Below are positions 1-11,656 of a stretch of DNA of 64,000 bases, in pieces. This DNA is from Pictodentalium vernedei (taxonomy: Eukaryota; Mollusca; Scaphopoda; Dentaliida; Dentaliidae). The stretch lies in contig CM062292.1 in NCBI GenBank assembly GCA_031216915.1, positions 202,265,262 to 202,329,261 of the forward strand, in the 5' to 3' direction. Each line of letters opens with the position of its first letter. Position 1 is the stretch's first letter. The position numbers and the translations under genes were made by a program. The notes beneath the pieces were generated by a model. That model made no database searches and had not been told where the DNA came from. It saw nothing but the letters and a program-made list of their open reading frames with translations.

Positions 1-1767
1 AATGACAAACATCTGGGTAATGACCTGATAACAAAGGTACATATAAAGTATTGTAACGGTCTGTACATAAATATGAGCGTTGCCTGTAACAAATGTATAG
101 GTAAAGTATTGTAAAGGTGGGTGACAGTCAGATGCTAAACTAGAAAAAATCTTTTGAGTCCCAGAGTGGGTCTGACTGAACCCCAAAATATTTGTTCTTA
201 TAGCACAGTGATAACAAAGGCACCCCAAAACACACTCATTCCTGTCCCAAGGTGAAAACAAAGGTACCCAAGAAATTTCGTGAAGATCAGTTCACAAATA
301 TGAGCTGTGTAGAAGTTGTGACAAAAAACTGATTGGACCTAATTTCGGTACAAAATGGCCACTGGCAGCCATCTTGAATTTTGGACCGCGCCCAGAAACA
401 CTCATTCTCGTCCCAAGGTGATAACAAAGGCACCCAAGAAGTTTTGTGAAGATCGGTTCATAAATACAGCCTCTAGCCTGAGCCGTATTGACATGTGCAC
501 TTACAGAGTATAAGTAGCACTGAATAAATCAAAGTTCATCTAATTTGCATAATTTCTGCACGAGAAAAAAACCTGTACTATATGTGATGTATTTCATGTT
601 ACTAAACATTCATACAAAAATTTATTCAAATCAGAACTTTCATACAGAAGTTCTGTATAAAAGACTGATTGCACTAATTTTGGTACAAAATGGCTGCTGG
701 TGGCCATCTTTAATTTTGGACCACACCCAAAAACACTTGTTCTCATCCCACGGTAATAACAAAGGTACCCAAGAAGTTTCGTAAAGATTGGTTCATAAAT
801 ACGGCATCTAGCCTGAGCCGTACAGAAGTTGTGTACAAAAAACTGATTAGACCTAATTTCGATACAAAATGGCCACTGGCAGCCATCTTGAATTTTGGAC
901 CGCACCCAGAAACACTCGTTCTCGTCCCAAGGTGATAACAAAGGTACCCAAGACGTTTCGTGAAGATCGGTTCATAAATACAGACTCTAGCCCGAGCCGT
1001 ATTGACATGTGTACTTACTGTGTGTAAGCAGCACCGAAAAAATCAAAGTTCATCTAATTTGCATAATTTCTGCACGAGAAAAAAACCTGTATTATATGTG
1101 ATGTATCCCATGGTACTAAACATTCACACAAAAAATTATTCAAATCAGCGCTTTCATATGGAAGTTCTGTGCAAAAATCTGATTGCACCAAATTTCGTAC
1201 AAAATGGCTGCCATCGGCCATCTTGAATTTTGGACCGGACCCCAAAACACTCGTTCTCGTCCCACAGTGATAACAAAGGTACCCAAGAAGTTTCGTAAAG
1301 ATCGGTTCATAATTACGGCCTCTAGCCCGAGCCGTATTGGCATTTGCACTTACAGTGCTGAAAGTAACACCAAAAAACATCAAAGTTAGTCTAATTTGCA
1401 TAATTTACGCACGAGAAAAAAACCCGTATTATATGTGATGTATCCCATGGTACTAAACATTCGTACAAAAAATTATTCAAATCAGAGCTTTCATATGGAA
1501 GTTCTGCACAAAAAAAACAGATTTCTGCATCGTCGGTACAAAATGGCAGCTGGCAGTCATCTTGAATTTCGGACAGCACCCAAAAACACTCGTTCTCATC
1601 CCATAGTCATAACAAAGGTACCCAAAAAGTTTTGTAAAGATCGGTTCATAAATACGACCTCTAGCCCGAGCCGTATCCAATTGTTGACGGACAGACGGAC
1701 AGACAGACGACGGACGACGGGCCATGGCATAAGCTCAAATTTGGCTTCGCCAAAGTTGAGCTAAAAA
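1..1767 (+). mobile_element. Helentron-like (Pearl/HINE-type) element, left-truncated by the window edge
   Basis: The body holds repeated units containing AAAATGGCC...CATCTTGAATTTTGGACC and GATAACAAAGGTACCCAAGAAG, recurring at about 353, 688, 866, 1200 and 1540, so a period near 335-340 bp with a half-unit near 178. It is followed by a GACGGACAGACGG tract (1685-1720) and a hairpin at 1732-1762 (arms AGCTCAA/TTGAGCT and TTTGGC/GCCAAA) running straight into AAAAA. Core tandem repeats, then a GACNGAC microsatellite, then a 3' hairpin is the order known for Pearl/DINE-like non-autonomous Helentrons. Short ORFs in it are fragments of the repeat and not genes. Confidence 0.65.
1732..1767 (+). repeat. 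3' terminal hairpin of Helentron-like element (AGCT...AGCTAAAAA)
   Basis: Imperfect stem AGCTCAA/TTGAGCT plus TTTGGC/GCCAAA around a TTC loop, ending CTAAAAA. The same terminal form recurs at 4841, 7701, 9416, 15969, 19412, 19557 and about 26555. Confidence 0.7.
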
Positions 1768-2202
1768 CCACCTTAGAAAGAGAGAGTACACTCCTAAATT
1801 AGAAATATCCGCCCAATTTTCTTACACATATTTGTCAACTGTTTTAATAAGTGAACTGTTTAAAAAGCTGAACAAATTGAACATCACCTCAATGTTTTGA
1901 CAACTGCAGACTGTGCTATCAATGTCAAGCCATATTATTTTGAGGTTGAGGTATCACATGCTTTGATTGTTATCATTTTGCATTAAAATTTAGAGTGAAA
2001 AAGTTGATAAAAATATGAAAAATACAAATGTTACTTTCAAATAGTTGGTAAATACGTTGGAATTCAATAAAAAATAATAAAATTGCCGGGTTTCCCCAAC
2101 TGTCAGTGTGATGTGCTATAAACTGTACGAAAAGTGGAGATCATGAGGTGCACAATGGGCTCAAATAGTCAAAATTACACTGTATATATTGAAATCTTGA
2201 GA
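1768..2202. other. AT-rich spacer, nothing recognised
   Basis: No open frame of note, no repeat shared with the rest of the window and no RNA gene was seen. It separates two Helentron-like elements. Confidence 0.5.
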
Positions 2203-4874
2203 AACAAGAGGCCCCAGGGGGCCTGAGGGCGCTCACCTGACATGGTAGCCTAAATATCAACCCAGAGAATTGATTTCCACAAGTTGCATCTGCTCCTCCA
2301 AAGAAAAGCTGAAACCAAATATCCAAATATTCTGACCAGTGGATCAAAAAAAAAGATTTTTAAAGAATATTCCTCATATTGAACTAAGTCATAATTCGGG
2401 CTCCCATAGGGAGCCCATATATGAACCCAGGGACTTGGCTTTAACAAACCTGAATCTCACACCCCTAAGGATTCAGCACACCAAATATCAAAACATTCCG
2501 ACTGCTGGATCTGAAGAAGAAGATTTTTAAAGAAAATTCCTCATTTTGAACCAAGTTACAATTCAAGCTCCCACAATCAGCCCAAATATGGACCTAGGGA
2601 CATGGCTTGAACAAACTTGAATCTTACCCCCCTAAGGATGCTGCATAAAAAATATCAAAAGCATTCATCTGCTGGATCTGAAGATTTTTAAAGAAAATTC
2701 CTCATTTTGAACTAAGTTGTCATTCAGGCTCCCATAGTGAGCCCAAATATGAACCAAGGGACTTGGCTTGAACAAACTTGAAGCTCAGCCCCCTAAGGTT
2801 ACTCCATACCAAATATCAAAACATTCCAACTGCTGAATCTGAAGAAGAAGATTTTTAAAGAAAAATTCCTCATATTGACTAAGTTATAATTTGGGCTCCC
2901 ACAGGGAGCCCAAATATGGACTTGGCTTTAACACACTTGAATCCCCCCGTCCCCCCCAAGGATGCTACTCACCACATATCAAATCATTCCGACTGCTGGA
3001 TCTGAAGAAGAAGATTTTTTAAGAAAATTCCTCATTTCGAACAAAGTTACAATTCAAGCTCCCACAGTGAGCCCAAATATGGACCTAGGGACATGGCTTG
3101 AACAAACTTGAATCTCACCCCCTAAGGATGCTGCATACCAAATATCACAAGATTCTGCCTGCTGGATCTTGAGAAGATTTTCAAAGAAATTTGCCTGAAA
3201 TGCACTATAGTGAGCCCAAATATGAATCCAGGTGGCCGATTTGAACAAACTGGAATCAGATCCACCCCACAATGTTGCATACCAAATATCAAAAGATTCT
3301 GCCTGCAGGATCTGGAGAAGAAGATTTTTGAAGAAATTTGCCTGAAATGCACTAAGTTCGAATTCGGGCTTCTGTAGTGAGCCCAAATATGAATCTAGGG
3401 AGCCGATTTGAACAAAATAGAATCAGATCCACCCCACACTGTTGCATACCAAATATCAAAAGATTCTGCCTGCTGGATCTGGAGAAGAAGATTTTTTAAG
3501 AAATTTGCCTGAAAAGCACTAAGTTCAAATTTGGGCTCCTATACTGAGCCCAAATATAAACCCAGGGAGCCGATTTGAACAAACTTGAATCAGATCCACC
3601 CCACAATGTTGCATACCCAATATCAAAAGATTCTGACTGCTGGATCTTGAGAAGAAGATTTTCAAAGAAATTTGCCTGAAATGCACTAAGTTCAAATTTG
3701 GGCTCCTATACTGAGCCCAAATATAAACCCAAGGGGCCGATTTGAACAAACTTGAATCAGATCCACCCCACAATGTTGCATACCAAATATCAAAAGATTC
3801 TGCCTGCTGGATCTGGAGAAGAAGATTTTCAAAGAAATTTGCCTGAAATGCAGTAAGTTCAAATTTGGGCTCCTATACTGAGCCCAAATATAAACCCAGG
3901 GGTCCGATTTGAACAAACTTGAATCAGATCCACACCACAATGTTGCATACCAAATATCAAAAGATTCTGCCTGCTGGATCTGGAGAAGAAGATTTTTTAA
4001 GAAATTTGCCTGAAATGCACTAAGTTCGAAATCGGGCTCCTATACTGAGCCCAAATATGAACCCAGGGGGCCGATTTGAACAAACTTGAATCAGATACAC
4101 CCTCCAATGTTGCATACCAAATATCAAAAGATTCTGCCTGCTGGATCTGGAGAAGAAGATTTTTTAATGTTTTTCCCATTGCCTACAGTGTTAAAAAGTG
4201 CTGACTCAGCACTTTTTCAAAAGTCCCAAAACTGAACCCTATGATAAAACCGATGGCAATTGTTTTTTACCAATTCTTTCTGTTGGTCCTAAGGAAGCTG
4301 CACACCAAATAAAAATTCTCGGTGCCGTGCAGTTTTGGAGATATGGGCGTTTTAATTTTTTTCTATTTTTAGCTCCTGCAGTTCCCATGGGGCTACGGGA
4401 AAAAAAAAATCAGCATAAATTAGGTACTTATGACCCAATAAGCCCTCACATAAAATTTGGTTCAAATCAGCCTCTCGGTTTGGAAAATAGAAATTTTGGG
4501 CGGGGCCAAAAATTTTGCCCCTCCCATAACGACGCCAAGTATAGTCCCACAAACTTCTCTTGAACAAATCTGAGTCTGCACCTCAAAAGGAAGCTGCACA
4601 CCAAATATCAAGTCTCTGCTACTGCTGGTTCATGAGAAGAAGATTTTTTAAGATTTCAGCACACTTTTTGGGTGTGGCCCTACCCACGGGCGAGGCACCT
4701 TGATTTGAACAAAATCAAATTGCGATGTCATAACAAACTATTATCTCAAATATCAATTAAATTGGTTCAGCGGTTTGGGAGGAGAAGACGCAAACACCAT
4801 GTTCACGGACGACGGACGACGGATGGTGAGTGATCACTATAGCTCTCCTGACTGAAAGTCAGGTGAGCTAAAAA
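2203..4874 (+). mobile_element. Helentron-like element with ~167-bp core repeats
   Basis: Starts AACAAGAGGCCCCAGGGGGC. A 5' subterminal motif CTCACCTGAC (2232-2241) is the reverse complement of GTCAGGTGAG in the 3' hairpin (4841-4869), a subterminal inverted repeat as in Helentron-associated elements. Between them lie about 11-12 tandem copies of a ~167-bp unit (GTTGCATACC at 3441, 3609, 3775, 3942 and 4109), each with CAAATATCAAAAGATTC, GAGAAGAAGATTTT and GAGCCCAAATATGAACC. The core is followed by a non-repeated 3' part (4170-4800), GACGGACGACGG (4806-4822), the hairpin and CTAAAAA. It has no coding capacity; the short ORFs are repeat translations. Confidence 0.7.
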
Positions 4875-5528
4875 GTACCTTGCGAATTTTCTAAATCTTC
4901 AGTAATAATTCCTGTCAGTGTAATTTACATATGAACACACCAATCATTACTGCTAATATTTTCACACTAAAGAAAATAGATTCTGCACAAGACAACACAT
5001 GTACTTGGAAACTGAAGCACTGTTCAATAGGGGTTACCCCAGTCTATAAATAGAGAATATCTACGCTGTTTTAGTGAATATTGGGAATTATCTCATGAGG
5101 GTGGAACTGAAGGTTTTATTTTTCATGAGTGCTTGCGCGGGTGAAAAATAATACTTTCAGGTCCACATGAATGAGATCATTCAGGCAACAAGTCACCTAT
5201 TTTCATTTCACTCTCTTGACATTGACGTTTTGGCCAACTTGAAACTTGGGGAATGGGCACTGACATGGGTAGATTTCCTTGTTTCTGGAATCTGAAAACA
5301 TGGGGGGTGGGCTTCCACACGAGTGTGCACTTGGACACAGGTCAGTATGGTATATACCTGAAAACTTGTAATTTCTAACACCACATCCGCCTGCCAAAGA
5401 GAGAACTGAAGATGTGCAAAAGCAAGAACAAAACATTAAAAAAATAGAGTACCATGGTGCAAGTATCAAGGGTTTAGATTATCATGCTCATAAAATTTGT
5501 TTCTTTTCCAACATGTACCTTACATACT
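4875..5528. other. Unassigned spacer
   Basis: Low-complexity AT-rich DNA with one short minus-strand ORF (5203-5469) that resembles no family I know. I see no gene or repeat structure here. Confidence 0.4.
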
Positions 5529-5760
5529 GTTTATTATTTATTGGGGTCTTAATGACACTTTAAGGCAGCCAGAGTCACCCTGTGTCAGACAGTTACACGG
5601 GGGGAAGAAGCTGGAGCAACTAGAGAAAACCACTGAGCAGTGGTAAGCAACCACCTGACTATCCAAAGTACTAACGCCGCATGAGCAGGGTTAGCACTGG
5701 TTAAAGGCAAGTGCACCATTGACGTGCAGTACACCTTAGTACACAGTGCCACTGTGCCCC
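5529..5760 (-). mobile_element. tRNA-derived SINE, fragment without the tRNA head
   Basis: Read on the minus strand it matches the middle and tail of the complete SINE at 33256-33619: ...TACTGCACGTCA..., CAGTGGTT-TCTCTAG, then a CCCCAATAAATAA tail. The tRNA-like head is missing. Confidence 0.6.
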
Positions 5761-5852
5761 CATTCCTAACTTACTATACATGCACATACATGTAGAGGAC
5801 CCCCACACCGATTGTGTCACTTGTGCATGACCACATGTATGTTGAACAAGAG

Positions 5853-5878
5853 CCCCCCCCCCCCCCCCCCCCCCCCCC
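5853..5878 (+). repeat. Poly-C tract
   Basis: About 26 C in a row directly after the AACAAGAG start of a Helentron-like element. Confidence 0.85.
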
Positions 5879-6368
5879 TATAGTAAGCAATCCATCTCCA
5901 TAGGATACATTGTCAATCCTTGAGCTCCTTGGGAGTGACTAAAATAGTCCAAGCATCATGCCTTTTTTTCAGTTGATCATAATGTAGAAAGCGGAGCTTC
6001 CCTATGAAGCCCCTTGATACAACCTATGTGGATTAATCTTAGTTACACACCTCTAGAGGGTACTGAATACAAAATTTCTAATTCTTCAGCTACATGGCCA
6101 ATTCCGACTCCCATAGGGAACCCAAATATTAACCCAGGCACTCGATTTAAACAAAGTTGAATCTGACCTCCCTAGCGATCTCTCTCCCCTCCCCCCCCCC
6201 CCCCACCCCCTTATGGATGCTGTATACCAAATATCAAAAGATTCTGACCATTGGTTCTGGGGAAAAGATTGGGTTTTTTTTTTTTTTTAATTTTTGCAAA
6301 TATGCTGACTCAGCATTTTTTCGATGCACCCCCCCCCCCCTCCCACCCCCTCCCCCCCCCCCCTACAG

Positions 6369-7232
6369 TAGAGATGGGCAGTTTTCAAATTTCATGTCGG
6401 CTCCGGTTATGGTTTCATTCAAAGAGTCAGGTTTTCAGTTTGGGTTTTCACTGTACAAACATAACAATATATTGCACTTGCATATTGGAAGATGTATTTA
6501 GTGCCAGTCAATGTCACAGGGACTCCCTTTCTAGGGCAACACACCTGTGATTTCCTGAGCACAATGTATTTGCATAAATTATCTTAAGAGTTTCAAGTTT
6601 GAGAAATATGATTTTTGCAATGAGTCTGTTGCAAAATTAGTCCCCCCCCCCCCCCTCCAAAAAAAATACCTGTGTTTTGGTTAACCCGACACACCCTAAA
6701 ACATACCGACCATAAAAATTTCATCAAGTAAAAATCGCTCATATAGATCACTGTAACCCTAAATTTCCATCCAACATCAACTGTGATTTTGACGCTGTCT
6801 TTGGAGTTCAAGCTTTCAAAATTACGTGTAGAAATACATATAATCATATATTTGTCATTATAAATGTGGAACAAGTGACAAGTTCCAGTTCTGTAAAGGA
6901 AATTGCATTTGATAAACAGATGAACGTTTAAAACACGATGTGCAAGAAGTAATTTTGTCACCTATTTTCATAGTAAATGCCGCGCTCGAACGCAATACCA
7001 ATTAGTGCAGCTGCTCTGAAAAAAGGGGTATCGCAACTCTGAAGTTTGAAAACAAGGTTAACTTTAGGTTGTTTCTCTCTTTACTCCTGAGAAGTGAAGA
7101 CCTGATTAGAGTTTTCCAACACTGAAGTTGAAAACCGAGACAACAGGTTTTCTGTAATTGTTTCGGTTCCAGTTTCGGTTTTGATAACAAAACCGAAAAT
7201 GAACCAAATTTTCGATTAACCACCCATCTCTA
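6369..7232. mobile_element. Non-autonomous hAT-like element nested in a Helentron-like element
   Basis: Ends are TAGAGATGGG and its reverse complement. The flanks are CCCTACAG (6361-6368) and CCCTGCAG (7233-7240), an 8-bp target duplication with one mismatch, the size made by hAT transposases. Inner ends hold repeated CGGTTTT/TTTCGGTTCC-like motifs in inverted arrangement. The host element's halves rejoin across it, which supports the boundaries. A 122-codon minus ORF (6593-6961) has no recognisable similarity. Confidence 0.65.
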
Positions 7233-8144
7233 CCCTGCAGAACACCTTAACATAACTGATGGCCATGTTTTTTACCATTCAGTTCTACTGGTCCTAAGGA
7301 TGGTTCATTCCAAATAACAGTTCTCTGTTCCATGTGGTTTGGGAAATATGGGCGTTTGAAAATATTTTTATTTTTCGCACGAGTTAAGTACGTATGACCC
7401 AATAATACAACAAATTATGAACAAACTTGATTCTACACCTAAAAAGGAAGCTCCATAACAAATATCAAGTCACTGTATCCACTGGTTCATGAGAAGAAGA
7501 TTTTAAAAATATTTTGGAGCATTTTCCCCACCCCCCCACCCCCCTCCCTGTGGGACTGGGCATATTGAATTGAACAAAAATGCAGTGCCCCCTTCAAGAC
7601 CATCACTCACACAAACTTTCACTTGAATTGGCCCAGTGGCTTTGGAGGAGAAGACCCAAAACATAGTGTTGATGGACGACAGACGGAGAGCGATTAGATG
7701 AGCTCAGCTTGACTTTGTCAAGGTGAGCTAAAAATACTATATATGTATACACATTTAGCAATCCCTGAAGACCTAACTTTTAGAAAGTTTATTTTAAGGC
7801 CCTGCAAAGCTTTGAGATTTGATTCGATTCTTAAGTTGATATTTGATTTGATTCGAAATGGGCTATCTGATTCGTTTCATCTCGATTCTTTTTCATAGGA
7901 ATATAGCTTGGTATCAGCCATCTTCATGTAACACAAAATCTACAGTTCAGATGGAAATCAAACATGAAAAATGTTGAAATAAAAGACTGAGTGTAACTTC
8001 CATTACATCAACATAAATAACACCTTCACTCATGCGACCAACCATGTTAATTCCAATATCACTAGTCCCTTTCACTGTTAAATGCAAATTTAAGATTTCG
8101 AAGCAATGTCGACGATGAACTATAATCCTTAGAGAGTAATATTC

Positions 8145-8198
8145 CAACTACATCATCAAGGCATGCCTTCAATGAAGGCATGCATTGATGATGTAGTT
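8145..8198. repeat. Palindrome within hAT-like element
   Basis: Arms AACTACATCATCAA and TTGATGATGTAGTT flank GGCATGCCTTCA/TGAAGGCATGC. One unpaired base breaks an otherwise perfect stem. Confidence 0.7.
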
Positions 8199-8297
8199 GG
8201 ATTATTTTATCAGTTGGAACTTAGCCATCACAGTCAGAACATATCAGATTTTTTGTTCCCAATCCCCATCGGTCATCTTCAAGGTGCCACTGATAAT

Positions 8298-8482
8298 GCC
8301 CTGCAAATCACACATTTTTTATTCAAATTGAATCTCAAATCAAATTGCGTCCTTTATTCAAAATCAAATCAAACTTCGAATTGAATCAGACTGATTCGAT
8401 TCGAGGTTTGATTTGATTTTGAATGAAGGACGCAATTTGATTTGAGATTCAATTTGAATAAAAAATGTGTGATTTGCAGGGC
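8298..8482. repeat. Long near-perfect palindrome, arms about 80-90 bp
   Basis: Left arm begins GCCCTGCAAATC and right arm ends GATTTGCAGGGC. The arms stay almost identical through AATTGCGTCC/GGACGCAATT to a short A/T-rich centre (about 8375-8405). It is the right end of the 7795-8486 element folded on itself. Confidence 0.75.
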
Positions 8483-8504
8483 CCTAGTTTATTTAGTTAC
8501 ATAT

Positions 8505-8934
8505 ATTCATTTATTGGTGTTTAAGGTCATTTTTACAATGTATGACTATATCATGACCACAATTAAGGTATGAAGTTTTGTTTAACCAATTGCTTATACG
8601 ATGATGGCCACTTAATTGGATATTTGATTTAATTTTCAAACTTCAAACCATTTACATGTACCAACCATCTCTGTACAAATCTGACCTGTTCATTGTGTAC
8701 AACACACTCCTGTTCATTGAATAAAAAACTGTGTTATCTACCAGTAACCTGAGAATTACTCTAAAAACCACAGAATTCTGTTTGTGTATAGACTGGCCTC
8801 AGCACAAACAATATAGGCATTTGCAGAAGGGCTCAGCCGCTGCTGTGGTCTGGTCACTTTCCATGGATGGGCAATATTTCCAGGGACACAATAATATAAT
8901 AGATTCCAAACACTAATTATAGGAATAATCATCA
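8505..8934. other. SINE-tail-like start, then unassigned spacer
   Basis: TTTATTGGTGTTTAAGGTCA at 8508-8530 resembles the minus-strand tail of the SINE at 33256. The rest shows no gene or repeat that I recognise. Confidence 0.35.
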
Positions 8935-9438
8935 ACTAGAGCGCACTGTCCCAGTGCCGAAGCTGTGACGATTCGTGCAATGCCAATGATGTTTTAAAAC
9001 TCGTTAGTGACAAAAAAAACTTGCTGGTGACAAAAAAACTTGTTGGTGACAAAAAAACTTGTTGGTGACAAGTCCATATATGTGACAGAAATTATCTGAA
9101 TGCCATGCATTATTGAGAGAGTGTAGACATCATGAAGATACACTTGCATACCAAGAATGGTGTCATTCCATCATGTATTTTAGGAGTTAATGGTGTTTTT
9201 TAAACTCGTTGATGACAAAAAAACTTGTTGGTGACAAGTCCATAAATGTGACAGAAATTATCCGAATGACATGCAGTACTGAGAGGGTGTAGACGACATG
9301 AAGATACACTTGCATACCAAGTATGGTGACATTCCATCAAGTATTTTAGGAGTTATGGTGTTTTTTAAACTCGTTGGTGACAGACCGACAGACAGGCAGA
9401 CATCGCCACATATAGAGCTGCTCGTCGCAGCTAAAAAT
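8935..9438 (+). mobile_element. Short Helentron-like element with ~166-bp core
   Basis: Two core units (CATGAAGATACACTTG at 9131 and 9297, period 166) contain runs of CTTGTTGGTGACAAAAAAA. They are followed by GACAGACCGACAGACAGG (9379-9398), hairpin 9416-9432 (AGCTGC/GCAGCT) and CTAAAAA. The start is set loosely at the first motif, ACTAGAGCGCACTG. Confidence 0.55.
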
Positions 9439-9487
9439 TTAATTAATGAAACACCGGGTACAACTCGGTGCTTCATTAATTAAAATT
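9437..9487. repeat. Palindrome abutting the Helentron-like 3' end
   Basis: AATTTAATTAATGAA-CACCG / CGGTG-TTCATTAATT with a GGTACAACT loop. It lies directly after a 3' terminal hairpin, so it may be the insertion target or the end of a neighbouring element. Confidence 0.6.
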
Positions 9488-9876
9488 TGGCTGATGATGC
9501 TTTTTATAACCTGGTAAATGCATGCGTGAACATCACAGCCCATGCATGGATTACGACCAGTCCACTGTAATTGTACTGTATTACATCCATGAGCTCTGTC
9601 CAACAAGATATTAGAGAATAAATACTCTTGAGTGCCTAATAATCATACATGTATGATTATTCTTTTTTTAACCAAATTCCTTATTTGATCCTTATTTGAC
9701 CCTGTATGATTATTAATTTTCAGCAATCGAATGTGCAGAGCGGTTGCTTATCCCAAGAAGTTCACCAAAACAAACTAGTAAGGTACATGTACAAGCAAAC
9801 ACAGTATGCAATGGAAATGTTAATGGGTAGAGAGCTGAAAGCATATATTTGGGCTTTATTCTGAAGTACTGCTACC
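9488..9876. other. Unassigned spacer
   Basis: AT-rich sequence with a short TATGATTATT duplication near 9645-9715. No gene seen. Confidence 0.4.
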
Positions 9877-10140
9877 ATAACTTTAAGGCCTAGTACTCAA
9901 TGGATGTGCTTCATACCATCACTGAAACAGAATTAATTAGTCTATAAGGTTTTGCCTTGGTGCAATTTATGGGTAGGCACTCTCCCATAAATTGCAACAA
10001 GTCAAATCCATTTGAAAACTATGATAACCGAAAGTGATTTAGCCCTTCACCACTTCAAGAGCATCAGATGTCTGAAAACGGTTCAGAGCATAGCGGTTGG
10101 CTCACATCTTGGAATTTTCCACCCTATACTATTATTCGAC
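9877..10140 (+). repeat. First copy of a ~265-bp duplicated block
   Basis: ACTTTAAGGCCTAGTACTCA... through CTATACTATTATTCGACC recurs at about 11326-11600 with few differences. In the second copy the internal CACTCTCCCATAAATTGC motif forms a perfect palindrome; here one arm is partly lost. Confidence 0.7.
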
Positions 10141-10147
10141 CCTGTTC

Positions 10148-10208
10148 CAGGGATTGGAGGGGGTGGGGGTGGGGGTGGGGGTGGGGGGGTGGGGGTGGGG
10201 GGGGGGAG
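10148..10208 (+). repeat. G-rich (GGGGGT)n tract
   Basis: Repeated GGGGGTGGGGG over about 60 bp. It could form a G-quadruplex and is a likely site of assembly length error. Confidence 0.7.
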
Positions 10209-10374
10209 TTGCACTAAAAATTTGCAAGACGTGACGTCCTATTTTTTATTCGGCTCCTTTTTACCCCCACCCACCCACTATGTGCAAATTTTCTACTACC
10301 ATTCTCAGACACGTCAATTGCCCATGTGGGGGCAAGATGCCGCTGTGTGCTGAGACGTACTGCATGCCGAGGTG

Positions 10375-10605
10375 CACATATCTTCAGCCAATCTAACCCT
10401 GTCTGTGCTGTGTAGTATGCAGTACCACTGTGCAGTGTGTAGTACAGTCATGGGTTATGATGTTGAAGAGCTGACAGCTGCTCATCGTTGCTCGGTGGTT
10501 CTCTCCAGGTACTCTGGCTTCCTCCACCCGTAAACCTGTCACCGACACAATATGACCCTGGTTGTTAAAGTGTCGTTAAACACCAATAAATAAATAAATC
10601 AATTA
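10375..10605 (+). mobile_element. tRNA-derived SINE, 5'-truncated fragment
   Basis: GTGGTTCTCTCCAGGTACTC..GGCTTCCTCCACCC..AAACACCAATAAATAAATAA matches the 3' half and tail of the full SINE at 33256-33619, in plus orientation. Confidence 0.6.
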
Positions 10606-10937
10606 ATAAATAAATAACTTGGGTTGAATTCAGTGCATCAGAGAGAATTTTCCCAAAATATTGTTTGCACATTTTCTACATTTCAAACATGACACCCACC
10701 TCCTACTAACATGTGACATTTCCCCAGATTAAGCCCAATATTCTCACATATTAAGCCTCCTGATGTTGTATTTATGTTAAGAGTGTGATGTACAACATCA
10801 TCTTTAAGGTTTGAAACACAAATGATGGTATATATTAGCTGATATATTGATATATTTTTTAAAGAATTTAAAAAATTGCACAAGTTGGAAATGCACATTT
10901 TTGTCGCACTCAAGAGACCCACCCACCCCCACTTTAC

Positions 10938-11320
10938 TATTATTAGGCACTCGAGTGTAGACATTTATTACCAGAACATATGCAAATGACAAATTCCTGT
11001 TAACAGAATACTGAATATTTTTCACCGAGTGGCTATTCAATTAACAGGGTTCTACTGTACTATGTTTCCCACTTGAGAGGTATTCCACCTCAGACAATGT
11101 TTACTGGCTCCTATTTTACCAGTAAACAGAATAACTAATTCTTTTCATTTTTTTGCATAAACAACATAGCTTATGACCCCTCATTGGAATGAGCTCAATG
11201 GGCTTGTTCCAATAAGGGGTCATAAACTATATTTTTGAGACAGAAAATGAAAATAATAATGAAAATTGAATGGAGATTTTTTGTGAATAGCACTGGCCGG
11301 TTTTGGCCGTTATGTTGGGT
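10938..11320 (+). repeat. First copy of a ~380-bp tandem-type duplication, with a MITE-like palindrome
   Basis: ATTATTAGGCACTC... to ...TTGGCCGTTATGTTGGGTAA recurs at 11657-12035 about 719 bp downstream. The block holds the central palindrome of the piggyBac-like MITE family (ATAGCTTATGACCCCTCATTGGAA, about 11165-11245). Confidence 0.7.
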
Positions 11321-11325
11321 AAAAA

Positions 11326-11600
11326 CTTTAAGGCCTAGTACTCAGTGGATGTGCTTCATACCATCACTGAAACAGAATTAATTAGTCTATAAGGTTTTGC
11401 CTTGGTGCAATTTATGGGAGAGTGCCTACAGGCACTCTCCCATAAATTGCAACAAGTCAAATCCATATGAAAATTATGATAACCGAAAGTGATTTAGCCC
11501 TTCACCACTTCAAGAGCATCCGATGTCTGAAAAACGGTTCAGAGCATAGCGGTTGGCTCACATCTTGGAATCTCCACCCTATACTATTATTCGACCCTGT
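11326..11600 (+). repeat. Second copy of the ~265-bp block with perfect palindrome
   Basis: Copy of 9877-10140. It contains the perfect palindrome at 11407-11450. Confidence 0.7.
11407..11450. repeat. Perfect 20-bp-arm palindrome
   Basis: Arms of 20 bp beginning GCAATTTATGGGAGAG and ending CTCTCCCATAAATTGC pair perfectly around a 4-base TACA loop. Confidence 0.9.
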
Positions 11601-11656
11601 ACTATTATTAATTTTCAGGAAATTTTCCACCCTGTACTATTATTTTGCCTTTTACT

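Larger units (their letters stand above)
5845..7734 (+). mobile_element. Helentron-like element related to 2203-4874, split by a hAT-like insertion
   Basis: Starts AACAAGAG (5845-5852) and runs into a long C tract. It carries one partial core unit (about 6095-6270) close to that of the 2203 element, then is interrupted at 6369-7232. It resumes with CTGATGGCCATGTTTTTTACC, which matches the 3' part of the 2203 element (about 4245). It ends with a GACGACAGACGG tract (7675-7687), hairpin 7701-7729 (AGCTCA-CTTGAC/GTCAAG-TGAGCT) and AAAAA. Confidence 0.65.
7795..8486. mobile_element. Non-autonomous hAT-like element with GATTTGATTCGA-type arrays
   Basis: Termini TAAGGCCCTGCAAA and TTTGCAGGGCCCTA are flanked by a perfect 8-bp duplication GTTTATTT (7787-7794 and 8487-8494), which points to hAT. 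Inside are a 54-bp palindrome (8145-8198) and an inverted repeat of about 185 bp (8298-8482). No transposase ORF is present. Confidence 0.7.

Noticed and set aside
1684-1720. GACGGACAGACGG tracts considered as ordinary microsatellites
   Set aside because: They occur at a fixed place just before a terminal hairpin in many elements, so they are treated as element parts.
594-1764. Cluster of ORFs of 60-122 codons on both strands
   Set aside because: All fall inside the repeat units of the first element and repeat each other's sequence.
3054-4179. Series of minus-strand ORFs with IFGMQHCGVDLI-like repeats
   Set aside because: They are translations of the 167-bp core repeat of a Helentron-like element, in changing frames.
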